The position numbers and the translations under genes are program-made. From Wenyingzhuangia marina (GTDB taxonomy: Bacteria; Bacteroidota; Bacteroidia; Flavobacteriales; Flavobacteriaceae), in assembly GCF_900130035.1 (NCBI RefSeq), contig NZ_FQXQ01000001.1, forward strand, positions 310,001 to 374,000: a DNA stretch of 64,000 nucleotides, written 5' to 3'. Of the stretch, positions 52,546-61,481 are shown piece by piece; the first letter of the stretch is position 1; each line of letters begins with the position of its first letter. The notes under the pieces were generated by a model, which was given only the letters and a program-made list of their open reading frames with translations, was not told the origin of the DNA and ran no database searches.

Positions 52546-52875
52546 ATGGGATTGGTGAAAACAGAAATATTTACAGATGATCAAAATGAAATTGCTGTAT
52601 TAGCAAAAGCATTGGGTCATCCTGCTAGAGTAGCCATTTTACAACATTTATTTAAAATTAACTCATGTGTTTGTGGTGACCTAGTCCATGAAATAGGATT
52701 GGCACAAGCTACCATTTCTCAACATCTTAAAGAATTAAAAAACTTAGGTTTGATTAAAGGAAATATAGAAGGAACTAGTGTTTGCTATTGTATAGACAAT
52801 ACAAATTGGTCTAAAATGAAAGAAGTTCTATTCTTATTCTTAAATCAAGATCTTTCTAAAGAAAATTGTTGTTAA
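52546..52875 (+). CDS. arsR: ArsR-type arsenic-responsive repressor
   Basis: The 109-residue winged-helix repressor of the ArsR/SmtB family has the metalloid-binding CVCGDL (Cys41, Cys43) at the start of the recognition helix region and the helix-turn-helix GLAQATISQHLKELKNLGLI. The protein ends in Cys108-Cys109, an extra vicinal pair. Arsenite binding is expected to release it from its operators. It opens the ars operon; operator 1 lies across its promoter. Confidence 0.93.
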   Translation: MGLVKTEIFTDDQNEIAVLAKALGHPARVAILQHLFKINSCVCGDLVHEIGLAQATISQHLKELKNLGLIKGNIEGTSVCYCIDNTNWSKMKEVLFLFLNQDLSKENCC

Positions 52876-52888
52876 AAAAATTTGAATC

Positions 52889-52912
52889 TATTAATCGTAA
52901 AATCGCAATATA
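52889..52912. promoter_or_regulatory. Candidate ArsR operator 2 (second promoter)
   Basis: The core ATCGTAAAATCGCAATATA matches operator 1 at 22 of 24 aligned positions and keeps the same distance class to a start codon (9 nt to the ATG at 52921). TAAAATCG at the -7 position suggests a second, internal promoter under the same control. Confidence 0.78.
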
Positions 52913-52920
52913 TAAATCAT

Positions 52921-53367
52921 ATGAAATTATCACAAATTAAATCAGAATTAGAAAAATTGGAAACTATTGCTTTTCAATTGCCAAATGGAGAATTAGTTCC
53001 TAATCATTTTCACGTAACAGAAGTAGGTAAAGTAAGCAAACACTTTATTGATTGTGGTGGAACCGTAAGAAAAGAAGAAGTCGTCAACTTTCAACTTTGG
53101 AATGCTAATGATTACGACCACAGATTACATCCTGAAAAATTATTGAACATTATTGAATTATCCGAAAAAGTATTAGGGATTGAGGACTTAGAAATTGAAG
53201 TAGAATACCAAGCAGACACCATTGGTAAATTTGGATTGGATTTTAATGGAAAAAACTTTTTATTAACCACAAAAAAAACAGATTGTTTGGCTAAAGATAA
53301 TTGTGGAATTCCTGAACCAAAAATTGAAACCCCAAACGCTTGTGCACCAGGAAGCGGTTGTTGTTAA
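52921..53367 (+). CDS. DUF6428 arsenic-operon protein
   Basis: The 148-residue cytoplasmic protein fits the DUF6428 family, which I know from Bacteroidota arsenic operons (PNGELVPNHFHVTEVG, FIDCGGTVR, NFQLWNANDYDHRLHP). The function is unknown. The C-terminus is cysteine-rich (TDCLAKDNCGIPE, then NACAPGSGCC), ending in a Cys-Cys pair like ArsR, which suggests metalloid handling. The ATG at 52921 is chosen; an upstream TTG at 52882 would put the start before operator 2. Confidence 0.85.
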   Translation: MKLSQIKSELEKLETIAFQLPNGELVPNHFHVTEVGKVSKHFIDCGGTVRKEEVVNFQLWNANDYDHRLHPEKLLNIIELSEKVLGIEDLEIEVEYQADTIGKFGLDFNGKNFLLTTKKTDCLAKDNCGIPEPKIETPNACAPGSGCC

Positions 53368-53384
53368 TGAAAAAAATATAGAAA

Positions 53385-54032
53385 ATGATAGCTATAAAAT
53401 CTAACATATTTACTAAAATAAAAGAAACCATTAAAGGTTTACAGCCCGAAAACATTACCAATGAACGTAAAGAAACACTACAACCATTGATTGATTTTAT
53501 TCAATATAAAGTAGAACAAAACCAAGAAATTAGTATCAACTTTATTTGTACTCATAACTCAAGAAGAAGTCACTTATCACAAGTTTGGGCTCAAGCTACC
53601 GCCGCTTATTTTAACATTAAAAATGTATTTTGTTACTCTGGAGGAACAGAGAATACGGCCTTATTTCCTAAAGTAGCAGAAACTTTAGAAAACAATGGTT
53701 TTCAAATTAAAAAAATATCAGAAACAGACAATCCTATCTATAGTATTAAGTATGCTGCCAATCAGCATCCTATTATTGGGTTTTCAAAAAAGTTAGATGA
53801 TACTTTTAATCCAGAAGGAGCATTTGCTGCTGTAATGACTTGTTCTCAGGCAGATGGTGGTTGTCCTCTTATTGCTGGAGCAGAAAAACGTATTCCAATT
53901 ACTTTTGAAGATCCTAAAGCTTTTGATAATACCCCACAGCAAGCAGAAAAGTACAACGAAAGAAGTTTACAAATAGCAACGGAAATGCTTTATGTATTCT
54001 CTCAAATAAAATCATCACATGGCACAAAATAA
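53385..54032 (+). CDS. arsC: Thioredoxin-coupled arsenate reductase (LMW phosphatase fold)
   Basis: The 215-residue protein has the phosphatase-type anion loop C55-THNSRR-S, a variant of CX5R. It also has a second cysteine pair C153-SQADGG-C160 followed by FEDP. The C-x6-C spacing and SxADxxCP pattern match the redox pair Cys82/Cys89 of the Staphylococcus pI258 enzyme, so it should reduce arsenate with thioredoxin. A ~50-residue N-terminal extension precedes the loop. It overlaps acr3 by 14 bases. Many databases would label it a protein-tyrosine phosphatase. Confidence 0.86.
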   Translation: MIAIKSNIFTKIKETIKGLQPENITNERKETLQPLIDFIQYKVEQNQEISINFICTHNSRRSHLSQVWAQATAAYFNIKNVFCYSGGTENTALFPKVAETLENNGFQIKKISETDNPIYSIKYAANQHPIIGFSKKLDDTFNPEGAFAAVMTCSQADGGCPLIAGAEKRIPITFEDPKAFDNTPQQAEKYNERSLQIATEMLYVFSQIKSSHGTK

Positions 54033-55068
54033 AAAACTAAGCTTTCTAGACAAAAACTTAACAATTTGGATCTTTATTGCCATGGCTATAGGTGTTGGTA
54101 TTGGAAATTTATTTCCTAGTTTTCCAAACTTTATCAATTCAATGAGTAGCGGAACCACAAACATTCCCATTGCGATTGGTTTAATTTTAATGATGTATCC
54201 TCCTTTAGCAAAGGTTGACTATTCACTATTACCTAAAGTCTTTAGAAACACTAAAATACTTTCTATTTCCTTAATTCTAAACTGGATTATTGGACCTGTA
54301 TTAATGTTTGTACTAGCTATTACTTTTTTACGTGATTATCCCGAATACATGGTAGGATTGATTTTAATAGGATTAGCTAGATGTATTGCCATGGTTTTGG
54401 TGTGGAATGATTTGGCTGATGGAAGTAGTGAATATGGAGCTGGATTGGTAGCTCTAAATAGTGTTTTCCAAGTATTTGCTTACAGTTTTTATGCCTGGTT
54501 GTTTATTACAGTACTTCCTCCTTATTTTGGTTTTGAGGGAGCTATTGTAGATATTTCTGTAGGAACCATTGCAGAAAGTGTAGCCATCTATTTAGGACTT
54601 CCTTTTCTTTTAGGAATTGCTAGTAGATATATTGGTGTAAAGTTAAAAGGAGAAGAGTGGTACACTACTAAATTTATTCCTACTGTTTCTCCACTGACAT
54701 TAATTGCTTTGTTATTTACCATTATAGTGATGTTTTCTTTAAAAGGAGAGTTAATTGTTGAAATACCTATGGATGTTTTAATTATTGCGGTTCCATTACT
54801 AATTTACTTCACTTTAATGTTCATCATTGGTTTCTTTTTTACCAAAGCAACTGGTGCAGAATATGACAAAACAACTTCTGTTGCTTTTACTGCAGCAGGA
54901 AACAATTTTGAGTTAGCTATTGCTGTAGCCATTGCTGTATTTGGATTGAATTCAGGACAGGCTTTTGCAGGAGTGATAGGTCCTTTGGTAGAAGTACCTG
55001 CATTGATATTATTAGTGAAAGTGTCTTTTTGGTTAAGAAAAAAGTATTATCCAAAAATCACAGACTAA
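54019..55068 (+). CDS. acr3: ACR3-family arsenite efflux permease
   Basis: This inner-membrane arsenite exporter of 349 residues has ten predicted helices. The essential cysteine is C122 in [26 protein letters not shown] near residue 61 and the late [13 protein letters not shown] are also family features. It exports the arsenite made by the overlapping arsC. It is the last gene of the ars operon, closed by a strong terminator. Confidence 0.95.
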   Translation: MAQNKKLSFLDKNLTIWIFIAMAIGVGIGNLFPSFPNFINSMSSGTTNIPIAIGLILMMYPPLAKVDYSLLPKVFRNTKILSISLILNWIIGPVLMFVLAITFLRDYPEYMVGLILIGLARCIAMVLVWNDLADGSSEYGAGLVALNSVFQVFAYSFYAWLFITVLPPYFGFEGAIVDISVGTIAESVAIYLGLPFLLGIASRYIGVKLKGEEWYTTKFIPTVSPLTLIALLFTIIVMFSLKGELIVEIPMDVLIIAVPLLIYFTLMFIIGFFFTKATGAEYDKTTSVAFTAAGNNFELAIAVAIAVFGLNSGQAFAGVIGPLVEVPALILLVKVSFWLRKKYYPKITD

Positions 55069-55093
55069 ATAAATATGAGAAAGAAGAGAAAAT

Positions 55094-55124
55094 AAAAAAG
55101 GTGAGCAAAATGCTCACCTTTTTT
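55094..55124. terminator. Bidirectional terminator (acr3/glyS)
   Basis: A 14-bp perfect stem (A-run, GGTGAGCA with TGCTCACC, T-run; loop AAA) lies between the convergent acr3 and glyS genes and serves both. Confidence 0.93.
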
Positions 55125-55147
55125 GTTAAATATAGTTTTATCTAAAC

Positions 55148-56692
55148 CTATTTTGCTTTGTTTAACCAAATTCCCATGTTTACCTCTGCATCAATAATCG
55201 ATTTTAAATCAGCAATAGCAACACGTTTTTGTTCCATAGTATCTCTGTGACGAATGGTGACCATATTGTCATCTTTTGTTTCGTAATCTACAGCAATACA
55301 GAATGGTGTTCCGTTTGCATCTTGACGACGGTAACGACGACCAATAGCATCTTTTTCATCGTAAGCAACGTTGAAATCAAATTTTAATTGATCAAAAATA
55401 TCTTTGGCAATTTCTGGCAATCCATCTTTTTTAACCAATGGTAAAATAGCTGCTTTAAACGGTGCTACAACTGCTGGTAATTTTAATACAGTTCTTGTAC
55501 TTCCATCCTCCAGTGTTTCTTCTTGTAAAGAATTAGAGAATACTGCTAAAAACAATCTATCTAATCCAACAGAAGTTTCTACCACATAAGGAACGTAGCT
55601 TTCGTTAATTTCATTATCAAAATACTGTAGCTTTTTACCAGAATATTCTTCGTGCGCTTTTAAATCGAAATCTGTTCTTGAGTGAATTCCTTCTAATTCT
55701 TTAAATCCGAATGGGAATTTAAATTCAATATCTGCAGCTGCATCCGCATAGTGAGCTAATTTATCATGATCGTGGAAACGGTAATTATCCATTCCTAATC
55801 CTAATGACAAATGCCACTTTAAACGAGATTCTTTCCATGTATCGTACCACTCTTTTTGAGTACCAGGACGCACAAAAAATTGCATTTCCATTTGTTCAAA
55901 CTCACGTTGACGGAAAATAAACTGACGAGCTACAATCTCATTACGGAAAGCTTTACCTGTTTGTGCAATTCCAAAAGGAATTTTCATTCTTCCTGTTTTT
56001 TGCACATTTAAAAAGTTTACAAAAATACCTTGAGCCGTTTCTGGACGTAAGTATAAATCTGTAGAGTGTTCTGCAGAAGCCCCTATCTTGGTTCCAAACA
56101 TCAAGTTAAATTGCTTTACTTCTGTCCAGTTTTTAGATCCAGACAAAGGACAAGCTATTTCCAATTCTTCTATCAAAGCTTTTACATCAGCCAAATCTTC
56201 ATTTTCTAAAGATTTACCCATTCTAGCTAAAACAGCGACACCTTTTGCTTTGTAATCTAAAACTCTAGGATTGGTTTCTAGAAATTGAGCTTTATCAAAA
56301 GAATCACCAAAACGCTTTGCAGCCTTTTTAACTTCTTTTTCTATTTTATCATCGTACTTAGCAACGTAATCTTCTATTAAAACGTCCGCTCTGTATCTTT
56401 TCTTAGAATCTTTGTTATCTATTAAAGGATCATTAAAAGCATCTACATGGCCAGAAGCTTTCCAAGTGGTAGGATGCATAAATATTGCAGCATCTAATCC
56501 TACAATATTATCGTGCATTTGTACCATGGCTTTCCACCAGTACTCACGTAAATTTTTCTTTAACTCTACTCCGTTTTGTGCATAGTCATATACTGCACTC
56601 AACCCATCATAAATCTCACTAGATTGAAACACGTATCCGTATTCTTTGGCGTGAGAAATTACATTTTTAAATTGATCTTCTTGTTTTGCCAT
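55148..56692 (-). CDS. glyS: Glycyl-tRNA synthetase (dimeric class II)
   Basis: This homodimeric alpha2-type enzyme of 514 residues charges tRNA-Gly. LRPETAQGIFVNF (motif 2 region), FRNEIVARQFIFRQREFEQMEMQFF and the class II motif 3 SVGLDRLFLAVF are present, and the C-terminal anticodon domain starts near KAAILPLVKKD. The gene name is used loosely: it is the single-chain type, not GlyQ/GlyS. A -7 box ends four bases before the ATG, so the mRNA may be leaderless. Confidence 0.94.
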   Translation of the reverse strand: MAKQEDQFKNVISHAKEYGYVFQSSEIYDGLSAVYDYAQNGVELKKNLREYWWKAMVQMHDNIVGLDAAIFMHPTTWKASGHVDAFNDPLIDNKDSKKRYRADVLIEDYVAKYDDKIEKEVKKAAKRFGDSFDKAQFLETNPRVLDYKAKGVAVLARMGKSLENEDLADVKALIEELEIACPLSGSKNWTEVKQFNLMFGTKIGASAEHSTDLYLRPETAQGIFVNFLNVQKTGRMKIPFGIAQTGKAFRNEIVARQFIFRQREFEQMEMQFFVRPGTQKEWYDTWKESRLKWHLSLGLGMDNYRFHDHDKLAHYADAAADIEFKFPFGFKELEGIHSRTDFDLKAHEEYSGKKLQYFDNEINESYVPYVVETSVGLDRLFLAVFSNSLQEETLEDGSTRTVLKLPAVVAPFKAAILPLVKKDGLPEIAKDIFDQLKFDFNVAYDEKDAIGRRYRRQDANGTPFCIAVDYETKDDNMVTIRHRDTMEQKRVAIADLKSIIDAEVNMGIWLNKAK

Positions 56693-56696
56693 TGCG

Positions 56697-56704
56697 CAAA
56701 AATA
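56697..56704 (-). promoter_or_regulatory. -7 element of glyS (near-zero leader)
   Basis: The minus strand reads TATTTTTG (TAnnTTTG), separated from the ATG by only CGCA. No -33 TTG was found at 19-20 nt, so support is weaker than for ygiQ. Confidence 0.5.
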
Positions 56705-56755
56705 TAAAAGCTTTTGATATTATAATTATTCTATTCTAAAAACTGTTTGTTTTAT

Positions 56756-57667
56756 TTAAAAAACACCTAAAAAACTGTTTTTTAAGACAAATGATTCACT
56801 TGCTAACAAACCGTCTAGACTGTAAAACTCTATGGTGTAAGTTCCTTTAGACAATTCTACATCTTGCAAAGAAATAATATCACTTACAGGCATGGTTTCT
56901 CCATTTAAAATCAAACGAGTACCATCTGTAAATTTTTTAAGCGCTCCTTTGTGTAAAAATTCTCCATTTGATGCCACTATTAAATCATCTGAATTTTTTA
57001 ACACATAAAAAATATCACACTCTGTATTGGTTAATGCCTTGTTGTTTAAAACATTGTATTTAACCTGAATTCCGTTTACGTTTTTGTAACGATTGGTTTC
57101 TTTAATTTCTCCTGATTTTTTTTCTTCAATAGCAAAAACCTCCACTTTTGAAATTTGAACTTTCGTTGCCTCAGACAATTTTAAAGACAATTCTTCACTT
57201 TGTAGCTTTTCTGCATTTAATTCCGATTTGGTCACTGCAATGGTCACCATTAAACTATCATTTAAGGTTTTGATAGAATCTAAACTTTTAAATAAAAATT
57301 GATTATTGATTTTTACCCCTTCTAAAGATGCTCTTAAAGTTTGCAAAGCTTTAAAACTATTTTCTTCCGAGTTACTTAATTTGGTTTTTAACTTCTCTAT
57401 TTCTTCTTTAGATTTATTTAGTTGATTTCTAATGCCTTTTAATTTCTCGTTGGCATTGTTAAAATCTTTTGTAATGGCAATGTTTTGTTCTTGATTGACA
57501 TTTAAATCTTTTAAAGTGATGTCTAACTCTTTTGCCAAAGCCTCTTTTTCTTCTAGAATTGATTGTTTGTAGGCACTGTTTTCATTGGTGATTTTATAAT
57601 TATAAACTATAAAACCAATGATAATGATTGCCAATATTGCAATTAATATATTTTTAGTATTTTTCAT
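56756..57667 (-). CDS. Membrane-anchored coiled-coil protein of unknown function
   Basis: The 303-residue protein has one N-terminal membrane helix (residues ~7-23), a long coiled coil (~30-170, heptads rich in Lys/Glu/Leu such as LNKSKEEIEKLKTKL) and a C-terminal beta-rich domain (~195-300) with YTIEFYSLDGLLASESFVL near its end. I do not recognise a named family. Topology suggests the coiled coil and globular part are periplasmic. It is divergent from comF, with 65 bases between start codons, and downstream of no gene on its strand. Confidence 0.75.
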   Translation of the reverse strand: MKNTKNILIAILAIIIIGFIVYNYKITNENSAYKQSILEEKEALAKELDITLKDLNVNQEQNIAITKDFNNANEKLKGIRNQLNKSKEEIEKLKTKLSNSEENSFKALQTLRASLEGVKINNQFLFKSLDSIKTLNDSLMVTIAVTKSELNAEKLQSEELSLKLSEATKVQISKVEVFAIEEKKSGEIKETNRYKNVNGIQVKYNVLNNKALTNTECDIFYVLKNSDDLIVASNGEFLHKGALKKFTDGTRLILNGETMPVSDIISLQDVELSKGTYTIEFYSLDGLLASESFVLKNSFLGVF

Positions 57668-57732
57668 TTGATATAAATTTTAGTCAATAAGAAAGTAGTC
57701 TAAAAATATTGTTTATTTTTAACATAAAAGCT

Positions 57733-58419
57733 ATGAATCTTCTGAAAGATTTAAGAGACTTATTTGTTCCTAACAGATGTTTACATTGTAAAACCATCAT
57801 TCCGAAAAACACCTCTTTTTTATGTGTGGATTGTCATCATCAGTTAGAATTCACAGACTTCATCAACTACCAAAACAATCCATTAGAAAAACTATTTCTT
57901 GGAAAAGTTGAAATTATCGATGCTGGTGCTTTGTATTTTTATCAAAAAGACAGTCCCATACAAACGCTTTTAAAAGCATTAAAATATCATGGATTACAAG
58001 ATTTTGGAAAACATTCTGCAGAAGCTATCGTTGATGAATTAAAAACAAGTTCACGATTTAAAAACATCGACATTGTAATTCCAGTTCCTTTACATCCCAA
58101 GAAACAAAAAAAGAGAGGTTACAATCAAGTAGATTTATTTGCTAAAAATATTGCAAAAAATATACAAGCCAAATATGTAAAAGATGGCTTGATTAAAACA
58201 GAAAACAACAAATCTCAAACCAAACAAAACAAGGAAGAACGTCACAAAAGTGTTCAAAATTTGTTTAAAGCAAATCCTAAATATCATTTTAATCAACAAA
58301 ATATTTTATTAATTGATGATGTACTAACCACCGGAGCTACCTTAATTTCTTGTGTCAAAGCACTTAAAGAGTTAAACAATGTTAAAATATCAATTATTAC
58401 CATTGCATGTGTGGTTTAG
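57733..58419 (+). CDS. ComF-family phosphoribosyltransferase-like protein
   Basis: The ~228-residue cytoplasmic protein has an N-terminal zinc-ribbon-like double CxxC (RCLHCKT and LCVDCHH) and a type I phosphoribosyltransferase domain with the PRPP loop NILLIDDVLTTGATL near the C-terminus. ComF proteins take part in DNA uptake in competent bacteria; the exact reaction is unknown. The ATG at 57733 is used; the TTG at 57709 is less likely. The following lipoprotein gene starts 37 bases later. Confidence 0.9.
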   Translation: MNLLKDLRDLFVPNRCLHCKTIIPKNTSFLCVDCHHQLEFTDFINYQNNPLEKLFLGKVEIIDAGALYFYQKDSPIQTLLKALKYHGLQDFGKHSAEAIVDELKTSSRFKNIDIVIPVPLHPKKQKKRGYNQVDLFAKNIAKNIQAKYVKDGLIKTENNKSQTKQNKEERHKSVQNLFKANPKYHFNQQNILLIDDVLTTGATLISCVKALKELNNVKISIITIACVV

Positions 58420-58456
58420 TTATCACAAAAATTCAGTTTCTTTGTAACATAATTTT

Positions 58457-60037
58457 ATGAAGAATACACTCGCAATTTTAATAGTTATCCTTACTCTTTT
58501 TCAAGTAAGTTGTGCCAGAATGGGTAGCCCCACGGGAGGCCCTAAGGACAGTATTCCCCCTGTAATGGCTATTGCTAAGCCTGCAAACAAAACAACCTCT
58601 TTTAAAGCAGAAAAAATAGTGATTGTTTTTGATGAATATATCAAGTTTGAAAAGCTAAACTCTCAGCTAATCATTTCTCCTCCTATGGAGAAAAAACCGA
58701 TTATAAAACCCGAAGTTGGTGTTTCTAAAAAAATTAGTATTGAATTTTTAGAGCCGTTAACGCCCAACACCACCTATACCATCAATTTTGGAAATGGTAT
58801 TGTTGATAATAATGAAGGAAACAAACTAGGTAAATTTTCTTACGTCTTTAGTACAGGACCTCTTTTAGATTCTCTTAGTATTACAGGAAATGTTATAGAT
58901 CCTTTAACCGATAAAAAGATTGAGAACATTAGTGTGATGGCTTATAAAAATGCCAATGATACTTTGGTTGGATATTATACTCCAAATTATTTATCAAACA
59001 CCTTAGACAGCACAAACTATAGTTTAGAAAATTTATCTGAAGCCAATTATAAATTAATTGCTCTTGAAGACAAGAACAACAATTACAAATACGATAAAGG
59101 GTTAGAAAAAATAGCTTTTCTAAATCATGACATCGATTTAAAAGCAGCAGATACTATTGATGATTTTATTTTGTTTAAAGAACCAAGAGACAATAAAATT
59201 ATGAGACCAACCCAAACAAACGGTCACGTAATTATTCTTGGTTATCAAGGAAAAGATATCCCTGAGGTTTCAGCTACAGGAATTGGACAAAATGATTATT
59301 TTATAAGTAAACCCTCTAGTAAAGATTCGCTTTATTTTTGGTTTAAAGAGATTCCTAAAGACACGCTTTACTTAAATATTAAACAAGACACCTTAGAACA
59401 AAACTTTTCTCTGACTCCTAGAGATTTAAAAATCGATTCTTTAATTGTTAAAAGTACTATTAAGGGAACTTTACACCCTAATGACTCTTTACTACTATCT
59501 AGTAATTTTCCAATAGATTTTATTAATAGAGATAGTATTCAGGTGTTAGAACAAGATTCAATTCCTATTGAATATAGTATTATTAACAATCCTTGGAAAC
59601 AGAATATGTTGGTTGATTTTAAAAGACAACCTAACAAATACTATTCTTTGGTATTAAAAGAATTGGCTTTTACTGATATTTTAAGTCAATACACCGGAAA
59701 ACAAATTATAAAGCTAAAAACAGTTGACCCGGAAGAATATGGTGAAATTATTTTAGACATTAAAAACCCAAATAGCACAAGATTACTGATAGAAATATCT
59801 AGTGATAGTTTTAAAACCAAAACAGTCCAAATTATTGATACCTCTCAAGAAGTCTCATTTAAACAATTACCTCCAGGAGAATATCAAATTAGAATTATAC
59901 AAGATCTTAACAAAAACAACAAGTTTGACAACGGTAATTTTAAATTGAGAATTCAACCAGAACCCGTTTATAATTTCAATAAAAAAATCACGCTTAGAGC
60001 CAATTCTGAAGTCAATGAAATCATCACAATTAAATAA
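58457..60037 (+). CDS. Ig-like domain lipoprotein
   Basis: The 526-residue product has a lipoprotein signal (LTLFQVSCARMG) followed by SPTGGPKDSIPP, the usual start of a Bacteroidota family with an N-terminal bacterial Ig-like (Big_5) domain (~30-135, ending KFSYVFSTGP). The rest has repeated beta-sandwich-like segments with DKNNNYKYDKG and DLNKNNKFDNG loops that resemble calcium-binding turns. It is probably on the outer membrane. The function is unknown. Confidence 0.82.
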   Translation: MKNTLAILIVILTLFQVSCARMGSPTGGPKDSIPPVMAIAKPANKTTSFKAEKIVIVFDEYIKFEKLNSQLIISPPMEKKPIIKPEVGVSKKISIEFLEPLTPNTTYTINFGNGIVDNNEGNKLGKFSYVFSTGPLLDSLSITGNVIDPLTDKKIENISVMAYKNANDTLVGYYTPNYLSNTLDSTNYSLENLSEANYKLIALEDKNNNYKYDKGLEKIAFLNHDIDLKAADTIDDFILFKEPRDNKIMRPTQTNGHVIILGYQGKDIPEVSATGIGQNDYFISKPSSKDSLYFWFKEIPKDTLYLNIKQDTLEQNFSLTPRDLKIDSLIVKSTIKGTLHPNDSLLLSSNFPIDFINRDSIQVLEQDSIPIEYSIINNPWKQNMLVDFKRQPNKYYSLVLKELAFTDILSQYTGKQIIKLKTVDPEEYGEIILDIKNPNSTRLLIEISSDSFKTKTVQIIDTSQEVSFKQLPPGEYQIRIIQDLNKNNKFDNGNFKLRIQPEPVYNFNKKITLRANSEVNEIITIK

Positions 60038-60057
60038 CAAATGTTAGGTTTTTTTCA

Positions 60058-60065
60058 TACTTTTG
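60058..60065 (+). promoter_or_regulatory. -7 element of the barrel gene at 60092
   Basis: TACTTTTG is an exact TAnnTTTG match 26 nt before the ATG at 60092. It supports that start over the in-frame ATG at 60041. No -33 TTG at standard spacing. Confidence 0.45.
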
Positions 60066-60091
60066 AAGCTAAACTTTTTAATAAAATCAAC

Positions 60092-60952
60092 ATGATAAAA
60101 AAGTTACTTTTATTTATACTATTCACCTTGTTACTTACAACCAAAAGTAATGCACAAAGGCGATTTATTTATCAACATGAATTTGGTGCTGAAGGTGGTA
60201 TTTCAAACTTCCAGTCTGATTTTGTAGCCAAAGGACCTGCCGATGGAAAAGCAACTATTAACGGATTTTCTTTAAGTGGAACTCACTATTTACACATTCT
60301 TCCTAGAAGATATGGAGCAAGTAAAATATATAGACACACCATTTTAAAAACAAGCTTAGGAATTAACGCCACAACTTTTGATAACACTTCTTATGGGACA
60401 GGGACTAAACCTCTTAGCGACCCACCTAAGTACACTTACCAAAGCACTCCTAGTAAAATATTACTTGCAAGATTGAATTCAAAGACAACTATTATTAGTT
60501 TGGACAATGAGCTACAATTTTATTTCAAAGATATTATTAGATTTTTACACAAATACAATAGATACCGAAATAAAAGCAAAGTAAACCCATATGTTTCTGT
60601 TGGTTTAGGTATACATTACTTTAATGCTACCCCTAGCTATGATCAAGAAGCTATAGACAACCAAGCTGGTTGGAACCAAACACCAGGAGCAAGCAATGGA
60701 ACAGGAGACCCAGGATATCCTGACAATTACAAAGCTAGTTATATAGCAAAAACAAATACCGTAACGGTTTCAGGAAACCTTGCTTTTGGAGCTAGATACA
60801 AAGCAAGTCCATATTACGATCTTGTAGCACAGATAAACGTCAAATACTATTTATCTGACTGGATGGATGGTGTTAACCCAGAATTATCATCAAACATGGC
60901 TAATGACTTTAACTCAGTAATTAGCGTAGGTTTTATATACCATGCGTTTTAA
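60092..60952 (+). CDS. Outer-membrane beta-barrel protein
   Basis: The ~286-residue product has a signal peptide (MIKKLLLFILFTLLLTTKSNA, then Q). The mature protein opens FIYQHEFGAEGGISNFQSDF, as in Bacteroidota outer-membrane barrels of the DUF6089-like kind, and ends with a strand closing in an aromatic residue (YHAF). Alternating strands include VNPYVSVGLGIHYF and VSGNLAFGARYKA. The precise role is unknown. It converges on the DinB gene, and a hairpin covers both stop codons. Confidence 0.8.
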   Translation: MIKKLLLFILFTLLLTTKSNAQRRFIYQHEFGAEGGISNFQSDFVAKGPADGKATINGFSLSGTHYLHILPRRYGASKIYRHTILKTSLGINATTFDNTSYGTGTKPLSDPPKYTYQSTPSKILLARLNSKTTIISLDNELQFYFKDIIRFLHKYNRYRNKSKVNPYVSVGLGIHYFNATPSYDQEAIDNQAGWNQTPGASNGTGDPGYPDNYKASYIAKTNTVTVSGNLAFGARYKASPYYDLVAQINVKYYLSDWMDGVNPELSSNMANDFNSVISVGFIYHAF

Positions 60953-60980
60953 GAAAGTTGATTTACACCAACTTTCTTAA
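60949..60980. terminator. Hairpin over two convergent stop codons
   Basis: TTAAGAAAGTTG pairs with CAACTTTCTTAA (12 bp, loop ATTTACAC). It includes the stop codons of both the barrel gene and the DinB gene. The T-runs are interrupted, so terminator strength is uncertain. Confidence 0.6.
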
Positions 60981-61430
60981 TGCCAAAACTACTCCTAAAT
61001 GTATTCCTTCATGATAGTTGTTAAAATCAATCGCTTTTTCAACACTATCCAAAGTAACATTTACACTTGTAGTATATTCGCTATACGATTTAAATAAATT
61101 ATTATTATAATCTGTTAACAATTTTTCTGGTAACTCTGTAAAAAGTTTTAAAATTAAATCCCACTCTTGTTGGTTAATTACACAACCATTTGGAGCCGTT
61201 CCTTTTACATATCTACCTATCATTTCATCAGACAAAGCGGTTTTTAATCCTGAAAACTTATAGCACAATAATTGTTGAGTCACCACCAAATGCGCTACAT
61301 TCCATCCTATATTATTATTAAAACCTTCTGGCGTTTTATTGATTTGCTCTAAAGAATAATCCCCGATTAATTTTAACATCAAGGCTCTTCCTTTAATTAA
61401 AACATCTACTTGTTTTGTAATATCCATCAT
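60963..61430 (-). CDS. DinB-family metalloprotein
   Basis: The 155-residue four-helix-bundle protein of the DinB/YfiT type has metal-ligand histidines in GWNVAHLVVTQQ and NYHEGIHLG, three in all, as in the family. DinB-like proteins often act as thiol-dependent S-transferases; the substrate is unknown. The gene overlaps no other and is divergent from the ArsC/Spx-like gene. Confidence 0.87.
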   Translation of the reverse strand: MMDITKQVDVLIKGRALMLKLIGDYSLEQINKTPEGFNNNIGWNVAHLVVTQQLLCYKFSGLKTALSDEMIGRYVKGTAPNGCVINQQEWDLILKLFTELPEKLLTDYNNNLFKSYSEYTTSVNVTLDSVEKAIDFNNYHEGIHLGVVLALRKLV

Positions 61431-61441
61431 TTATATTTTTA

Positions 61442-61449
61442 TACTTTTG
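61442..61449 (+). promoter_or_regulatory. -7 element of the ArsC/Spx-like gene
   Basis: TACTTTTG is an exact TAnnTTTG match 32 nt before the ATG at 61482. A TTTTG lies 25 nt upstream, longer than the usual spacing. Confidence 0.45.
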
Positions 61450-61481
61450 ATGGTTGTAAAGATAGAAGAGACTTAAGACTT

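Noticed and set aside
52882-52920. Upstream TTG start for the DUF6428 gene
   Set aside because: It would place translation start before the second ars operator and -7 box, and the added residues do not fit the family; ATG 52921 is better.
60041-60091. ATG at 60041 as start of the outer-membrane barrel
   Set aside because: It gives a non-signal N-terminus and lies upstream of a -7 element; ATG 60092 gives a clean signal peptide.
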